From positions 1 to 64,000 of the forward strand of contig SKCR01038886.1 in NCBI GenBank assembly GCA_019454045.1: DNA of 64,000 nt, read 5' to 3'. Position 1 is the stretch's first letter, and each line of letters begins with the position of its first letter. A program made the translations under genes and the position numbers. The notes beneath the pieces are model-generated. The model saw nothing but the letters and a program-made list of their open reading frames with translations, made no database searches and was not told the DNA's origin. Of this stretch, positions 33,662 through 46,500 are shown in pieces. The stretch comes from Zanthoxylum bungeanum (Eukaryota; Streptophyta; Magnoliopsida; Sapindales; Rutaceae).

Positions 33662-34970
33662 TGATAAGTGGGGTTTATACCCACTTATTCCGACATCCTT
33701 AGCCTATTATTTTGTTATGGATCGAGTCATTTAATGTCATTTATAGTTCATTTTATATCTTGTTTGTAGGAAGCATTAGAACATGAAGAATGGAGCAAAT
33801 ACGCGTCTTTCGGGACCTATTGGAAGCATCAGACTCAAGAACAGGAAAAACCAGCATCAACTGCGCACTGAATTTAAAAAGGCTATAACTTTTGATCTAG
33901 AAACAGTTATGAGACCCATAATATATCAATTTGTATCTACTCAAAGAGATCTATGCGTTCCATACAAAATCCAGGGGCTTTGGCGCCGCGGCGCCCCGCG
34001 CACACCAGAAACATAATTTTAGGATTTTTTTTAGATGTTTAATGGTTCCAAAACTTTATTATAAATACATTAGTTCGTCCACAACTCAAAAGGGGAGGCT
34101 AATACACAGCACAAAACACAGAAACACATATTTTTAGAGATCCAAGGAGGAGGATTGAAGAGCAACAAGAGGAGACAAAGGCGGTGACATCCGAAGAGGA
34201 AGAGATTCAATTCGGGTTTTATCATCTTATTTATTTCTTAGAACTCTAATGATTTCATTATATTCATGACCTTGTTCTCATTGTTTTTATCTTTAGTCAT
34301 GAACTAACTCCTTAATTCTGGAGAATGATGTAACTAATGCTTGAACCTTTATTTTAATTGTTAATTTTGTTATGAAGTTTTATTCAGTTTATTTGTATTC
34401 TCTTGAGTTTAATGCCTTGTGTTATTTGGCCACAATTGAAGATGATGAATGTTTAGAATCTATCACTCGAGAGATGAGATTTTGAATAGATCTAGAGAAT
34501 ATGACCTATGATTTTATAGAGTTCGAGAGAATCTATAATTCATTTGAAGTCATTAATATAGAATCACAAAGCGTAACGAGTTGATAACTACTAGATTTTT
34601 ATAGAGATATCGAAGTCTATAGTTGATGATATTTTCACTCGGCACTCGAGAGAGGGAGTGGATATTTTCGGAGTCTTGACTTATAAACAATATAACTTAA
34701 CAATGATTAATTGGCATGACAAATACATAGGCGACAGCTATGTGAAATCAGGATCTAGAATCTCTATCGTATTAGTTCCTCCTATTTTATTATTTTTATA
34801 TTTTATTTATTTAAATAAATCTTTATTATTTGTTTTCTAAATAAAGTTAGGATTATCAATTGTAGTATTTAGTGCGAGTTAACGAAATCTCTGTGGGTTC
34901 GACACTCTAAACTCATTTATACTAAAACTTGATACCGTACACTTGCGGTATGATATAAAATATCACAACA
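33662..34970 (+). repeat. Solo gypsy LTR (Athila/Tat-like)
   Basis: It starts TGATAAGTGGGG and ends TATCACAACA, flanked by CTGTA (33657-33661) and CTGTC (34971-34975), a 5-bp duplication with one mismatch. The opening forms an inverted repeat GTGGG...CCCAC like the TGATGAGTGG...CCCACTCAT opening of the LOG-carrying element. The GGCGCCGCGGCGCCCCGCGC block in U3 and a TATAAATA near 34062 also resemble that LTR. No internal sequence follows, as expected after LTR-LTR recombination. Confidence 0.7.
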
Positions 34971-34975
34971 CTGTC

Positions 34976-35315
34976 CTTGAGACGAAAATCACTCGTCAAC
35001 ATGCCTATTTTGCAGAAGACGGTTGGCATGAGGAACAAAGGAGACGCACTTTGCAGACATTTTGTGATTTTCTCCTTTATTGTTGCAAGCCACATACATT
35101 ACATACATGATATATTAGAATTCTGAGTTGATATATTTATTTATAGTCTATCAAATATAATTCGAAAATCTACATCAACTAATAATGAGAAACGAGATTT
35201 CTCTCTCATTATGAGAAGGTTTACATTTCAATTGAATAAAAATATAATAAATTAGACTATCATATTAAAAAACTACTTCAGTAATATGTAAAATAATTTC
35301 GATGGTACTAATTAA
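34976..35315. other. Intergenic sequence, no gene seen
   Basis: AT-rich, no motif recognised. Confidence 0.6.
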
Positions 35316-36748
35316 GGGGGGTGTATTCAATTGAGATTTTAAAAGTCTATTTATCGATAAATAAATCCAGTAGATTTTAAAAGACATTTAAAGAATGTAA
35401 TGACTTATAAGATTTTATGACATTTTTTTTAATAAAGATTTTTTACTTATAAGATCTTAAAATATTTATATCATAAGAATTTGTAAGATTTGAAAGGACT
35501 ACATATAATTTTTTTTTCTTTTTTTTTAAATAGATATTATATGGAATGGAACCATAAATAAAAAAAAGCTAATGAAAGTCAATTGGTTCAAGTTGTGGAC
35601 ATTTGCATCAACAATAACAGAAAATAGAATCATATGAAATAGAACCATATGAAATAGTCATATCCAATGGTAGTAATTCGCCGTCGAGTTAATGGACGTT
35701 CAATATGTTCATCACGCATCATAAACAAAAACTGATTTCACACATGCATTATTGAATAAATTGCCATCATTGAACAATAAATCATCACGTGCACATCAAA
35801 TATTCATCAAAGTAAAAGTTAATATTCAAATTTCTTAAACAAAAAAATTATAATAACAATAGTTCAACCAAATTATAACTGAATTAATTCAATCAAAGTA
35901 AAACCTAAAAGGGGAATGATAAAAAAATAGTTCAACAAATGCTAACATGATTGAAATATATAGGTTTGGTATATATTCGTTCAAAATGGCTTTTAATTCA
36001 TTTCAAAATGGCTTTCAGCCTGAGATTAAAATTTTTTAATTCATTCACATCATTAATTATTTTATTCTGAAATTGATATGTGAATACTACTTCTAAAGCC
36101 ATTTTACAGATTGTGGTGGGTTAAGAGAGTAAGTACTTTACAAAAACAACAATTTTTTTAAGGTTGAAAAATCAAACTGGAAGTTTTTAATCTTTAAAAT
36201 TGGATTCACGGTGAGATTACTTTGAGATTCAATAAAGGACACAACAACAGCGAAAATGACACAACAATCAAATATTTCAGGAATAAACCTAGATCATCAA
36301 TCTATCTATTTTTCATTCATAAATAAAATCGATCCACACATAATAAAAAATTGGAACACAAAAGTACATTGTTCACGAAGAGTTCACAAGTCTGTTTTTC
36401 TTCTCTTCTCTAGCCTCAAAAAAATCTCCTGTCAAAAGTCTGATGGGTTAGGGTGAGATTTTTTTTATAGGATTTGATATTTATATTTTCTACTAAAAAG
36501 TCTTGAACAATCCCACATATAAAAAAATCCTTCAAAATCAACAAGTTTTTCATACCATAAGACTTTTTATTATTTGTTTAAAGTCCTGATTGAATACCAC
36601 CGGATTTGGACACCCTATTTAAAAAGTCCTAAAAGTCTTAATAGAATATCACAAAACTTTTTAGATTCTTTAAAAGTCTTAATTGAATACCACAAGACTT
36701 ATTTAACTTAAAATAATCTTTTAAAATCCCAATTCAATACATCCCCTA
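35316..36748. mobile_element. Non-autonomous PIF/Harbinger-like (Tourist type) DNA element, 1.4 kb
   Basis: The left end GGGGGGTGTATTCAATTGAG and the reverse complement of the right end (GGGGATGTATTGAATTGGG) continue alike into ATTTTAAAAG, giving imperfect terminal inverted repeats of about 28 bp. The 3-bp duplication TAA flanks both sides (35313-35315 and 36749-36751), as in PIF/Harbinger elements. The interior (AT-rich, with further inverted fragments such as AAGTCTTAATTGAATACCAC near 36675) has no transposase frame. Confidence 0.8.
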
Positions 36749-37015
36749 AAATTATGTTATAATTTTGCCTTTTATTCTCAAACTAAATACCATATTTATA
36801 ATTAATTGGACACGTAACAAATTAAAGGACTATCAACTTTCATGTATGTTGATTTATTAGTTCATTGCATTAATTAATGTATATGTTTACTTTTTGTTTA
36901 ATTTGATTGAATTGGGAATTTGGACTTTTCTTCTCTGCCAACTGCTAAACAACATGATTGTTGGATACGGCAATAATATTAATGGACAGGCCGTTGTTAA
37001 TTAATACCACCCGGT

Positions 37016-38061
37016 AGATCCGGCCACGGTTACAATTCGGAATCGATTCTGGTTCCGGAATTGAAACCGGGATTGGATTTGTTCGGCTCAGTTAAGGTTC
37101 GCCCCTAGCCGAACCGAACGGAACCGGACGGTTCCAACGGTTCAAACCGGAACCATCTCCCTGCCCTAAAAACAATAAAAAAAATATTTTGTATTTTAAG
37201 GTTAATTACTAAATTACCTTTAATAACATTAATAAAATGACTAGTTTTAAGGGCATTTTAGATGTCACAAAATAATCCAAAAAATGAACAAATATGAGTC
37301 ATTATTCAATTTTTCAACACACCAATTATCAATTCTCTCAATTTCTACAATTCTCTCAACTTCAATTTCTCTTTCCCATTCTCATTTCTCAATTATCCCA
37401 TTATTCAATAATTACAAAAAATGGCAAGCTCATCTGAGAACACGATGTCCAACCCAAGAGAGCCGCCAAAGTATCGATACACAAAGAAGAAAGTTAAGAC
37501 TGGATCCTCCGATATTTTCATTTTCATTTAGTCGATATTGAAAATGAAGAACCAAGAGTAATATGCAACTATTGTGGTGTATCTTACAAATTTATTGGCG
37601 GTTATGGAAATACGAACAAACACTTGGATAGACATCATGCCGCTGAAATTAGACTTGATGCAACATAAACTCAAATGGGCAGATACACATCATCTAGTAA
37701 ATGTACGAGTTCTTTAGATTTATTTAAATATTCTGATACTAAAAATGGAGAAGAAATTGCTAAATTTACTTGTATGACATATCTTTCTTTAAGTTTTGGT
37801 GAAAAAATTACTTTTACCAATTATGTTCGAAATGCTTTAAATCCTGCTGCATATTGCTTTTAAATTTACTTGTATGACACATCTTTATTTTTTAATCTCA
37901 TTTTTAATTTTTTTTAAAAATCATTATTAAAATTTAAAAAAAAAAACGGAAGGGAACCAGAACTATCTCGTTCGGTTCCGATTCCCATTTCTATAAAAGT
38001 ATGGAACCATAATTATCCTGTTCGGTTTCAGTTCGGAACCAAGCCGAACCGTTGGTCGGGT
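37016..38061 (+). mobile_element. Deletion derivative of a hAT transposon
   Basis: The left end AGATCCGGCCACGGTT and the reverse complement of the right end (ACCCGACCAACGGTT) match imperfectly. Candidate 8-bp duplications CACCCGGT (37008-37015) and CACCCGAT (38062-38069) agree at 7 of 8 positions. Both ends are rich in GAACCG/CGGTTC words, as in the hAT copy at 62415. The interior keeps only the N-terminal part of the transposase gene (37421-37863) and then jumps to the 3' terminal region, so this copy needs transposase from elsewhere. Confidence 0.75.
37421..37863 (+). pseudogene. hAT transposase N-terminus, BED zinc-finger fragment, broken
   Basis: The start MASSSENTMS matches the frame at 62991. 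A BED zinc-finger remnant (ICNYCGVSYKF...GGYGN...HLDRHH) and LSFGEKITFTNYVRNALNPAA can be traced, but frameshifts near 37440 and 37520 and a stop before the TQMGRYTSS segment separate them. It ends where the internal deletion begins. Confidence 0.75.
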
Positions 38062-38069
38062 CACCCGAT

Positions 38070-39090
38070 ATCGATATTGAGGGTTTCAAATTTTTGGAGA
38101 CCCACATTTAATGCGTTTCTAGTGTTTGGTTGTGGCTATCACTGGATAGTTGAAAATAATGATACATATATAGATGAATTATACATATTCAACCATAGAT
38201 GTATGACTAACTCGTTTATTTTAACTCAATAGTCTAGCTCTAACAAGCCAACTCCGTACCTAGTTTCACGTAATTGATATCGGTTAGTGTAAAAAAATTT
38301 AATAATAATATATTAATAAAATAATATAATATTAAGAAAATAAAATAAAAAATTATTTAAAATTTAATAAAACAAATATATTAAATCAATATCAAATCTT
38401 ATCAAAATTAATTATCGTATTTCAATATTTATTGTCTAAATTTATATTAATGCATACGGCATTTTTTTTTATAATAGTTGTTTATATATTGAAGAAAATT
38501 TGGGTAAAATAATGTTGATGGAACATGCCATTAATATCATATTTAATTTTCGCGACCGTTTATTTTTTTTATTTTTTATTTTATTAAAAAGAGTCAGAAT
38601 TTGTACATTTATAACATATTGAGAAAGCCTTTAAAGGGTTTGATTTACTAACATAAAATTTATGGTTTGATTTTTTAAGTTTTAAGTTCGAATCTAAATA
38701 ATATATTTCTTATAAAAACTTAAGACAACATGAATTTTTACCCTGAATCCAATAATTTATATGTCTGATTTCAAGCATTTCCAAAAAAAAAAAAAACATT
38801 CAGAAATCTTTGGAACTTAATTAGAAATCTGTAATAACTAATAATTGAAACCGACTTTACGAGTCTACTCCAAACTTGAACTTCCCCTACACGTGTGCGA
38901 TGGAAAATTATTTTATCATCCAACTAATACATGGTTCCATTTTTAGTCCTTGTATTGACTATTTTGAAAGGAAAAAATCGAGGATGAAGATCTAATTTGA
39001 ATATTATTTACGAAATTATTCTAATTTGACTATTATATACGAAATTATCCATGTATTTTGTAAAAAATAAAGGAGAGCAATTGAGATGAA

Positions 39091-39123
<33 letters not shown>

Positions 39124-40518
39124 GTTTTTTTTTTTAAATAATTTACAAAATTCATATTCGACTCGTTCAATCAATAAGACATAAGTATAAAAATAATATT
39201 TGTAATGCGGACACTGTACGGGCTCTCATTAACACGTGAATTTTATATTTATTAGGACGATGTTATCAACATACATATTAGATCCATCCAATTAATAAAT
39301 AAAAAAATTTATATTCATATCCGATCCTAATATTCTGAACTTTTATGATTTTATTTGTTAGGCATTTAAATCCATGCAAAAGGAAGCCAAGTGAATTCTA
39401 AATTCATTCACGTTTTATGCTTGGCAAATAAACACACCCCGGTGGTTCACATTTATTTTGTCAAGTCAAGACTCATCATGATACGAATGTGGGCTATTTT
39501 ATCAGATTTGGTCCTGTAATTGTTAACAATTGAACCTTCATTTTCATTTTGCCTATAAATATACACATTCGGTGATTCACATTTATTTCTCAACTATCTA
39601 TATCATCAATCGGTATATTAATCAACGTAAGGCCCCAATGGTAAGGGCCTTTAATTTCATATAATTTTAATTTAATTTCATTTTACAAGCAGAGAAAAGA
39701 TTTAGAGAAATGAATATAAAGTGAACAATACAGAGCGTGAGAAAGTTTAAATCAGAGAAAGAAACCTTAAAATTATAATTTCCAAATGGAAACAAAATAA
39801 AAATGAAGAAAATAAGACGATACTTATATATCAAGGAAAAATTACAAAACTCCCTCCCTGATATTTTAAAACTCTTGCAACACATTTTCCCATATATAAG
39901 TTGTGTAACAGATGAAGCTAACTCGTTTTTTTTCAATCGGCAAAGAATCACTTTCTATCCACTTCATTGCCAACATATTTTTCTGGAAATTATTATAGTA
40001 TTTTGGACAACCTATGTCAAGCCATATAGAAGTTGCATTATTGGCTTCTGGGAAGCATACGAGTACCCGAGTGAGTCCCTCAGATACAGATTCAAGCTCT
40101 AGAGTCACTTTTCACAATGAAATGTGCCAATTAACCAAGTCATCATCGTCTCCTCCACGAGGATCACGTAACATTTAAAATAAGCACTTGACTAAGAACT
40201 GGTTGAATTTACAATATTCTTACAGTATATACGGATCGGTCTCATTCCCATTGCAGGCTATGCAAATCATACTAAGGAGCAATCAAAAATCCGGGGGCTA
40301 CAGCAGATTGGCTGCAAGTAACCTGGAAAATGGGGTAAAAACAGGCAAGGACCTGTGTTCATGCATAGATATGGTTCTCTGTATGTATGTATAATTAGCT
40401 AACCAACTAGCAAGACATGAACAATAAATGTTCAACTAGCAAGACAGGAACAATAAATGTACAGCTACCAGCGAAAGGAGGAAACAAACAGGTTAAGCCA
40501 TCTCTCTCCCTCCCAACA
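38070..40518. other. Intergenic region downstream of THO2
   Basis: AT-rich sequence without a convincing gene. A (GTT)n run is at about 39094-39115. The part nearest 40519 is the THO2 3' untranslated region; I could not fix the polyadenylation site. Frames at 39667-40102 overlap on both strands and have no family resemblance. Confidence 0.6.
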
Positions 40519-40588
40519 CTACTTCCGATGTCTTCTCTTCTGATCAGCTCTTTGCCGCTTCTCATCTTCCCACTCCCGCTCATACAGT
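40519..40588 (-). CDS. THO2: THO2 exon 32, last coding exon
   Basis: Preceded by a TATAG acceptor, it encodes [22 protein letters not shown] and a TAG stop, the conserved basic end of plant THO2. It joins in phase to exon 31 through the donor at 40985-40986. Without this splice the exon 31 frame would end a few codons later at 40977, which is not the true end. Confidence 0.9.
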
Positions 40589-43500
40589 CTATAGATCTTG
40601 GTTAAGGACTAGCAAGTTCTAGCAGTACACCATTGCTTGAAAAATAAAGTATGGCCAAAGTGAATTTTGAATGCTAAATGAGCAATAAAAACTCATCAGA
40701 CTTTATATGGGCAAGTTCTAGTACACCAACAAACAATCTTTGTTTTGCAACAAGGCAAGCAAGTGTCTCCTCCATGCATCTTGATATGATTAGAGGAAAC
40801 GACGAACCAACAAGGGTTGAATTGCAGAAAAGCTAAATGCTTCAAAAAGTGCACAGGCAAAATGCAGCAGACTAATTGATTCTTGCAAGTCTGAATGAAA
40901 AGGAAAATGAATGTATGAGGTAATAATGTATTTTTAGATTGACATGCGTGATGCATCAAAGCTAGCAGAAAATAATTTAAGGATACGGGTCTGAATCACG
41001 ATGGGCCATCTTGCTAGCTGCTTCTTTACCATGAATCCTCATACTTTGTTCCTCCAAGTAACCTGGGCGCTGCATCGTGGCTCCCTTCCTATCTCCCCTA
41101 TCTCTTCCATCATATGACTGTGAAATACCAATAGCAAGGGGAGGATATTGAGGGGCCACAGGGGAATACTCACCAGCTTCCCCTGATAGAGGATGTTCCC
41201 TTTTCAGTTTTCTTCTCTTAGAGGCAGCATTGGCATCCATTTCCTCCTTCAAAAGGTTGGCTTTCTCCCTGTTCCTGTCCCTCTCTCTCTCCCTTTCATC
41301 CAGCTACACAGAGCAGCAAACCAAGAATTTAAACAAAAAACTGTACCCGAGAAGTAAGATGAGAATAATGCAGAAACCAGAACAGAAAATGACAAGTAGA
41401 CTTCGATGCTGCATCAGTAATTATGTTTTCTTAGCACAGCTTATTGAAAAACAAATTTCAGAATGACAGGAAAAAACAGGTGGATTCAGTTGCGTACTGT
41501 CCTCATACATGGACATTCCATCAAGTTTTACCACCAAAATGCTTATTGACACTACAACACACAAATTATATTCCATAAAAATTAAAATGAAAATCAATAA
41601 CTAAGCTTTGATGCATACCTTCAGGGACAAACCCTCTCGGTCCTCTCTCTTTCTCTCTCGAAAATCATCTTCTCTTCTACGTTTTGCATCATCCTGTGAA
41701 ACTAAGGAATTTTCTTCAGATCGTCTCCGTTCTTTTTCATCGTGTCTTGGAGAAAGCCTTTGAGAATGTCGAGTACTTCCGAACCTCTTATCAGCATCTT
41801 CATCTCTTCTACCAGCATTCACGGATTGGGGAACAATGTGAGGAGGTAGAGGAGGTGGTGGAGGCAAGCTTTGCCCATGAAACCGGTCATCACCATGAGA
41901 TTTTTCTGAAGATGAATCGTTGTAACGCAATTTACTTCTGTCATCCTTGTTTCTTTCATCTTTAGCTTTGTCAGCAAGTCTATCAAAAGTTCTATCACCA
42001 CCCCTCTCTTGTCCTCTCTCAACTGAACGCTCTCTCCCATACCTTTCCATGGACCTGTCCCTTGGTTTTTCAGGTATGATATCATCTACGCGGGACTTAT
42101 CAAGACGGTCCAATCTTTCTCTGTGGTCTTTTTCATATCTTTCGTTGCCCTTATCTTTTGGCCTATCCGCAGTCCTATATGTACTCTGTTCATCAGTTCC
42201 TATTTTATCAGGATCAGCAATTCGAGGATCTACCAATCTCTCTCTGTCGGATAATCGAACTTCACCATCAGAATCTCTTAATTCGCTATCCCCTTTGTAA
42301 CGTTTATTAGGTTTGTCAGGATCTTCAGAAGGACTACTTCTTTTTTGAAGCCTATCACCAGACTTAGAAGCAGCAACAGAACCATCATGCCTTGGAGAAT
42401 GCATGGTTCGGGATGAAGAGGACCTTGGTACATCAGAAACCTCATTGCCATCACTTTTAATAGTGGAAAACCTTATTTCAGAAGACTTGGCACCTCCACT
42501 GTCTGTCTTAGATTCATTACCATGCATATCTGATGCTCTTGAAGATGAAGTTGATCCTTTACCTGAAACTATATTAGTGTTGACTGCAGCTGCAGAAGAA
42601 ACATTAGTGGCCCCACCTTGCTTCCCCTCTGATGCATGAGAAGAGGGATCTCTGTCACTGGTGGAAGAGCCCGAAGTTCTGCCTACCGCTTTCGCAGACT
42701 TATTATCATCCTTGATAAGATCCTGTTTTGGTGTCTTAGTAAGTGATGCAGTGGCCATCGACCGCTTCGCCGAAGCTTTTGACTGTAAACATTTAACACG
42801 AAAACAAAAAGACTAATTAAAAAAAGCATATTATTGAAAAGCAAAAAAAAAAAAAAAAAAAAAAAATCAACAGAAATCTTTTTTCCAGGACCTTGTAGGG
42901 TTGTACCACATAATTGAAGACCTATACTGCTCAAAATAAGGGTACTTGAAAACACTGCAAAAAATCCTTTTCAATGTAGACATAATCTTCTTTAACCCTT
43001 GATCATCTAAATAAATTTAGTCTAAAAAACCTTGTGCTTACTTTCTCCTCCTCGCATTTACGCTTAGCATTCAAATGGCACATAAAGTTCTTGTAATACG
43101 GTTAGATATTCAACTTTTTCACCATTCATCGAATCCTTTCAACCATTAAAATCACCCTTTTTTTAGGGAGCGGCAACCAGAAGGAGTGGTAATAATCAAC
43201 CATTTAAATTCTGCAGCTGCATTGGACTCGAGCCCATTTGTTCCTGATATCCCATGGATAGGAATGCAATACCTTGACCAGTTACATACCTACCAACTCT
43301 TATCCCTCTAATTCAGGAACAAACTTCCTTTTTATTTGTAGTAGAAGTCAACTAATCATTAAGCATATGTATCCGCTTTCGGGTCTTTACATGCCGCATC
43401 ATATTAAATATTCTCAAGAAAATATTTTTAAATCATATCCCTGCCTTGACCTACCGACTATTATTTATCTAATTCCACGTATGAGTTATATGTCGAATGC

Positions 43501-46500
43501 ATGTAATCATGATGCAGATGTATACTTTTGAGGCCTCTCCATGCCTCATACATCCATTTTCTGTAAGAAAATAATCTAAAATCTCTTTGAATGTTGACGA
43601 GCAGTTAATGTCACCGAACCATACAAAACCCATTAAAAATGAGTAAAGCACATGCAACAATGAGATTCAGATAATACCTCAGACTCTGCTGAGTTCTTCG
43701 TAGCTAGTTTGGCCATGCTCTCATCTTCGCCCGCCTGTTTTTGACTTTCCACCACTCTTGATGTTCCAGCTTGCACAGCAGTTGCTGGCATGGATGAAAG
43801 AACATCTGACCCATTGGTCAATGAACTACCTTTCAATTTTGCATGATCACTTTTAACATGTGAAATGCTTTCTGTTCTTTCCAACCTCCCATCAGCAGGT
43901 TTTGTTCTTGAATTATGGTCTTTGACCAAATTTCCAAAATCAGAATGATGTGCTACTGTGGAAGCTGCTTTCCCAGTGCCAGGTTCACTGTGAGAAACAT
44001 TAGAACCATTTTGCACAGCTACTACATTACCAGATAAAGACTTCGAAGCAAGAGATGGAGCAGGTTTCAGTTCAAGATATCCCATGCCAAATTCTTCATC
44101 AGTAACCCAGAAAGACTGCAAACAATAAGCAAAAGTGAATAGAAGATTAATTATGAGCAATATAGCAAAATATTAAAGTTGCAGCTTACTTTTCTATTAG
44201 CCAAAGCAGCAGCGACACCAGTTGCCAACACCTTGAGATCCTCCCTTTCGTCATTTTTTATTTTAGCTACCTGTAAGCCAAAGAGGAATAGGAAATGCAT
44301 AACTTATGAAAATAAAATTTAAAACTGAAAGAGCACGAGAAATGGCTAGGTGCTCCATTGTGAGGGAAGTAGTTCGAGTCCCAGGCTGGGACTCTTCCTC
44401 CTAATAATTAAGTGAGGGTAGAGTGTCCCCCCTATAATGGGGTAGATATCTATCCTGGGCTATACTATAACAGAAATGATTTAGTAAGTACCACTAGATC
44501 TCTGATTGAAATCAGTATTAAGAAAAAGGAGCATGGGAGGGGAACAGCTAACAAATCTTGGTCTGTCTCTTACCCGCTTTTCAAGATTGATTCCACTCTT
44601 TCGAGTAACTGGAAAAACACCAGAAATTTTTGTCAACATTATAAGAGCATTCCGAATTTCCATATACTCAGCTGATTCCAAGCACTGAATCAATAAACGT
44701 GTGATTCTTTGGCTCCATTTCCAGTGAACCTATCAACAAAAAAGGAGTAAAAATGCTAAGGACTGAGGCAACGCTGAAAATTACAAATCATTCTAATAAA
44801 AAATGGTGTAAAGTGGCAGCAATCACGAAAATAATTATGTCCCAATAAGATCAGCAACCTTTACGGCTTTAACTACTCAATGCAACATGTAATGGCCCTC
44901 GGAAACCAAATGCACACCTTACACATACAGATATGCGCATACACGCACATAAACACAACAGGAATTCACTCGCAAAAATCTTACTTTGTGTTTTTTATCT
45001 GAATATATCGATTTAGACAAAGGAGATGCTAAGCAAGTGCTTTCTTTGCACCATCTATGGTGAATAAGAATTTTTCTAAGTTGTATTTCAGAATCATTTT
45101 GTACAGCAAATAGCGATGCAAAGTGGACGACTCTCTTCATGTCCGAGGAAAGTTGAAGGTGAAAAGAGCATTACTAGAAGGTGAAGTCTAAAAGTTTTTT
45201 GACAGGATACTATAAGGAAATAGACATATTAATTCCTTGGAAATCTGTCAGCAGATTAAGGCAACATTGCTTTTTGGATCTTGGACAGCAAGCCGAGTGT
45301 GGAAGTTGCACAACATTAAACTGTTGGATAATTGTAAATGAACCTTTGGGAAGAAAAAGTCACGGAGATGCCTTTATGTCTTCTTGTGTGCTCTAAAAAC
45401 AATAAATATTAAAAGAGGACTTCTGAAGAATTCTGAGCTTCCTTATAATGGCCAAACAGATATTCCTATCCTCACTGTATTATATTTTTTAATAGCGAAT
45501 TCAAATTATTCAGAGAAGGCTGAACCCACACAATATCGCTTTACAAGGTTTTGAAATTCATAGTTCATACCATATCACAAATTCAACACATCAATCCTCA
45601 TCCAAATACCAATCAGCTTAGTCTGGTCTTCCTAGCAAATGAATTTGCTCCTACAATTGAAATCATGCATAATACAACTAGACATATGAATAAGCAAACA
45701 AGAGCACAAAGATGAAGTCTTTGAGAAATATCAAAATTAACGCAGATGACATGCTATACCTAACAAGGAGTTCTATATTCGTATACTAAGTCAATTAAGT
45801 GAGAAGGAAGCTTTTTAAGTAATTAAATATTTACAAATTCACCTTAATGAACTGGCCATATGTGACACGTTGGCTGTTCGGATATCTATAATAAACAGCA
45901 AACCCAGGCATGTTTCCACATTCACGTTCATATATAGATTCATCACTCTGCAGACAACACATTGGTCAAATTCAATAAATGAAATGGAAATATCAAAGCC
46001 ATTGGAATTGTTTAATCCAATGTCTTCTTCAAGCTCATTGACTTAAAAATCAACCAATAGAGATGAAAACATCAAATGGTCATTTACCTTCCAATGGTAA
46101 GCAATTTTTAATGTCTCAAACAAAAACTTCCCTAGTCTGCCTGCTTCATATTCAGTGCAGCAGCATATCATAGGTTGTAAGGTCTTACAAATCAGAACAT
46201 CAATGTGGTTGACTGTGTTAAAGAATGGTGTGCCAAGGGAATGAAGAGTATGTACAAACATGGCACAATAGACAGCATCTGGCATGCTGAAAGTACAGCG
46301 AGGAAAAATGCAACGCTGAAGGAACTCCATATTGATCTTCAGAGTATCAGGGCAGGAACTCAACCATTTGTCCTTTTCATGAGAGAGTCGACGACGAACT
46401 GATGCAACACTTTCTTCATGCTTATGAAGTTCATTAGTCAGACGATCTAGAGACTCTTGAATTCTTTCCTTGTCTTTTTTCCTCTTAGTTATTGCTGAAC

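Noticed and set aside
40977..40986. Stop codon at 40977 as the end of THO2.
   Set aside because: A GT donor at 40985-40986 joins in phase to the exon at 40519-40588, which encodes the conserved basic THO2 tail; reading through gives a shorter end unlike the family.
41684..42639. Long plus-strand frames opposite THO2 exon 30.
   Set aside because: They are shadows of a low-complexity exon with biased codons; no start context, domain or splice pattern supports them.
44343..44381. A tRNA gene at the A-box/B-box pair.
   Set aside because: The sequence around the boxes does not give acceptor and anticodon stems, so a SINE-type remnant fits better.
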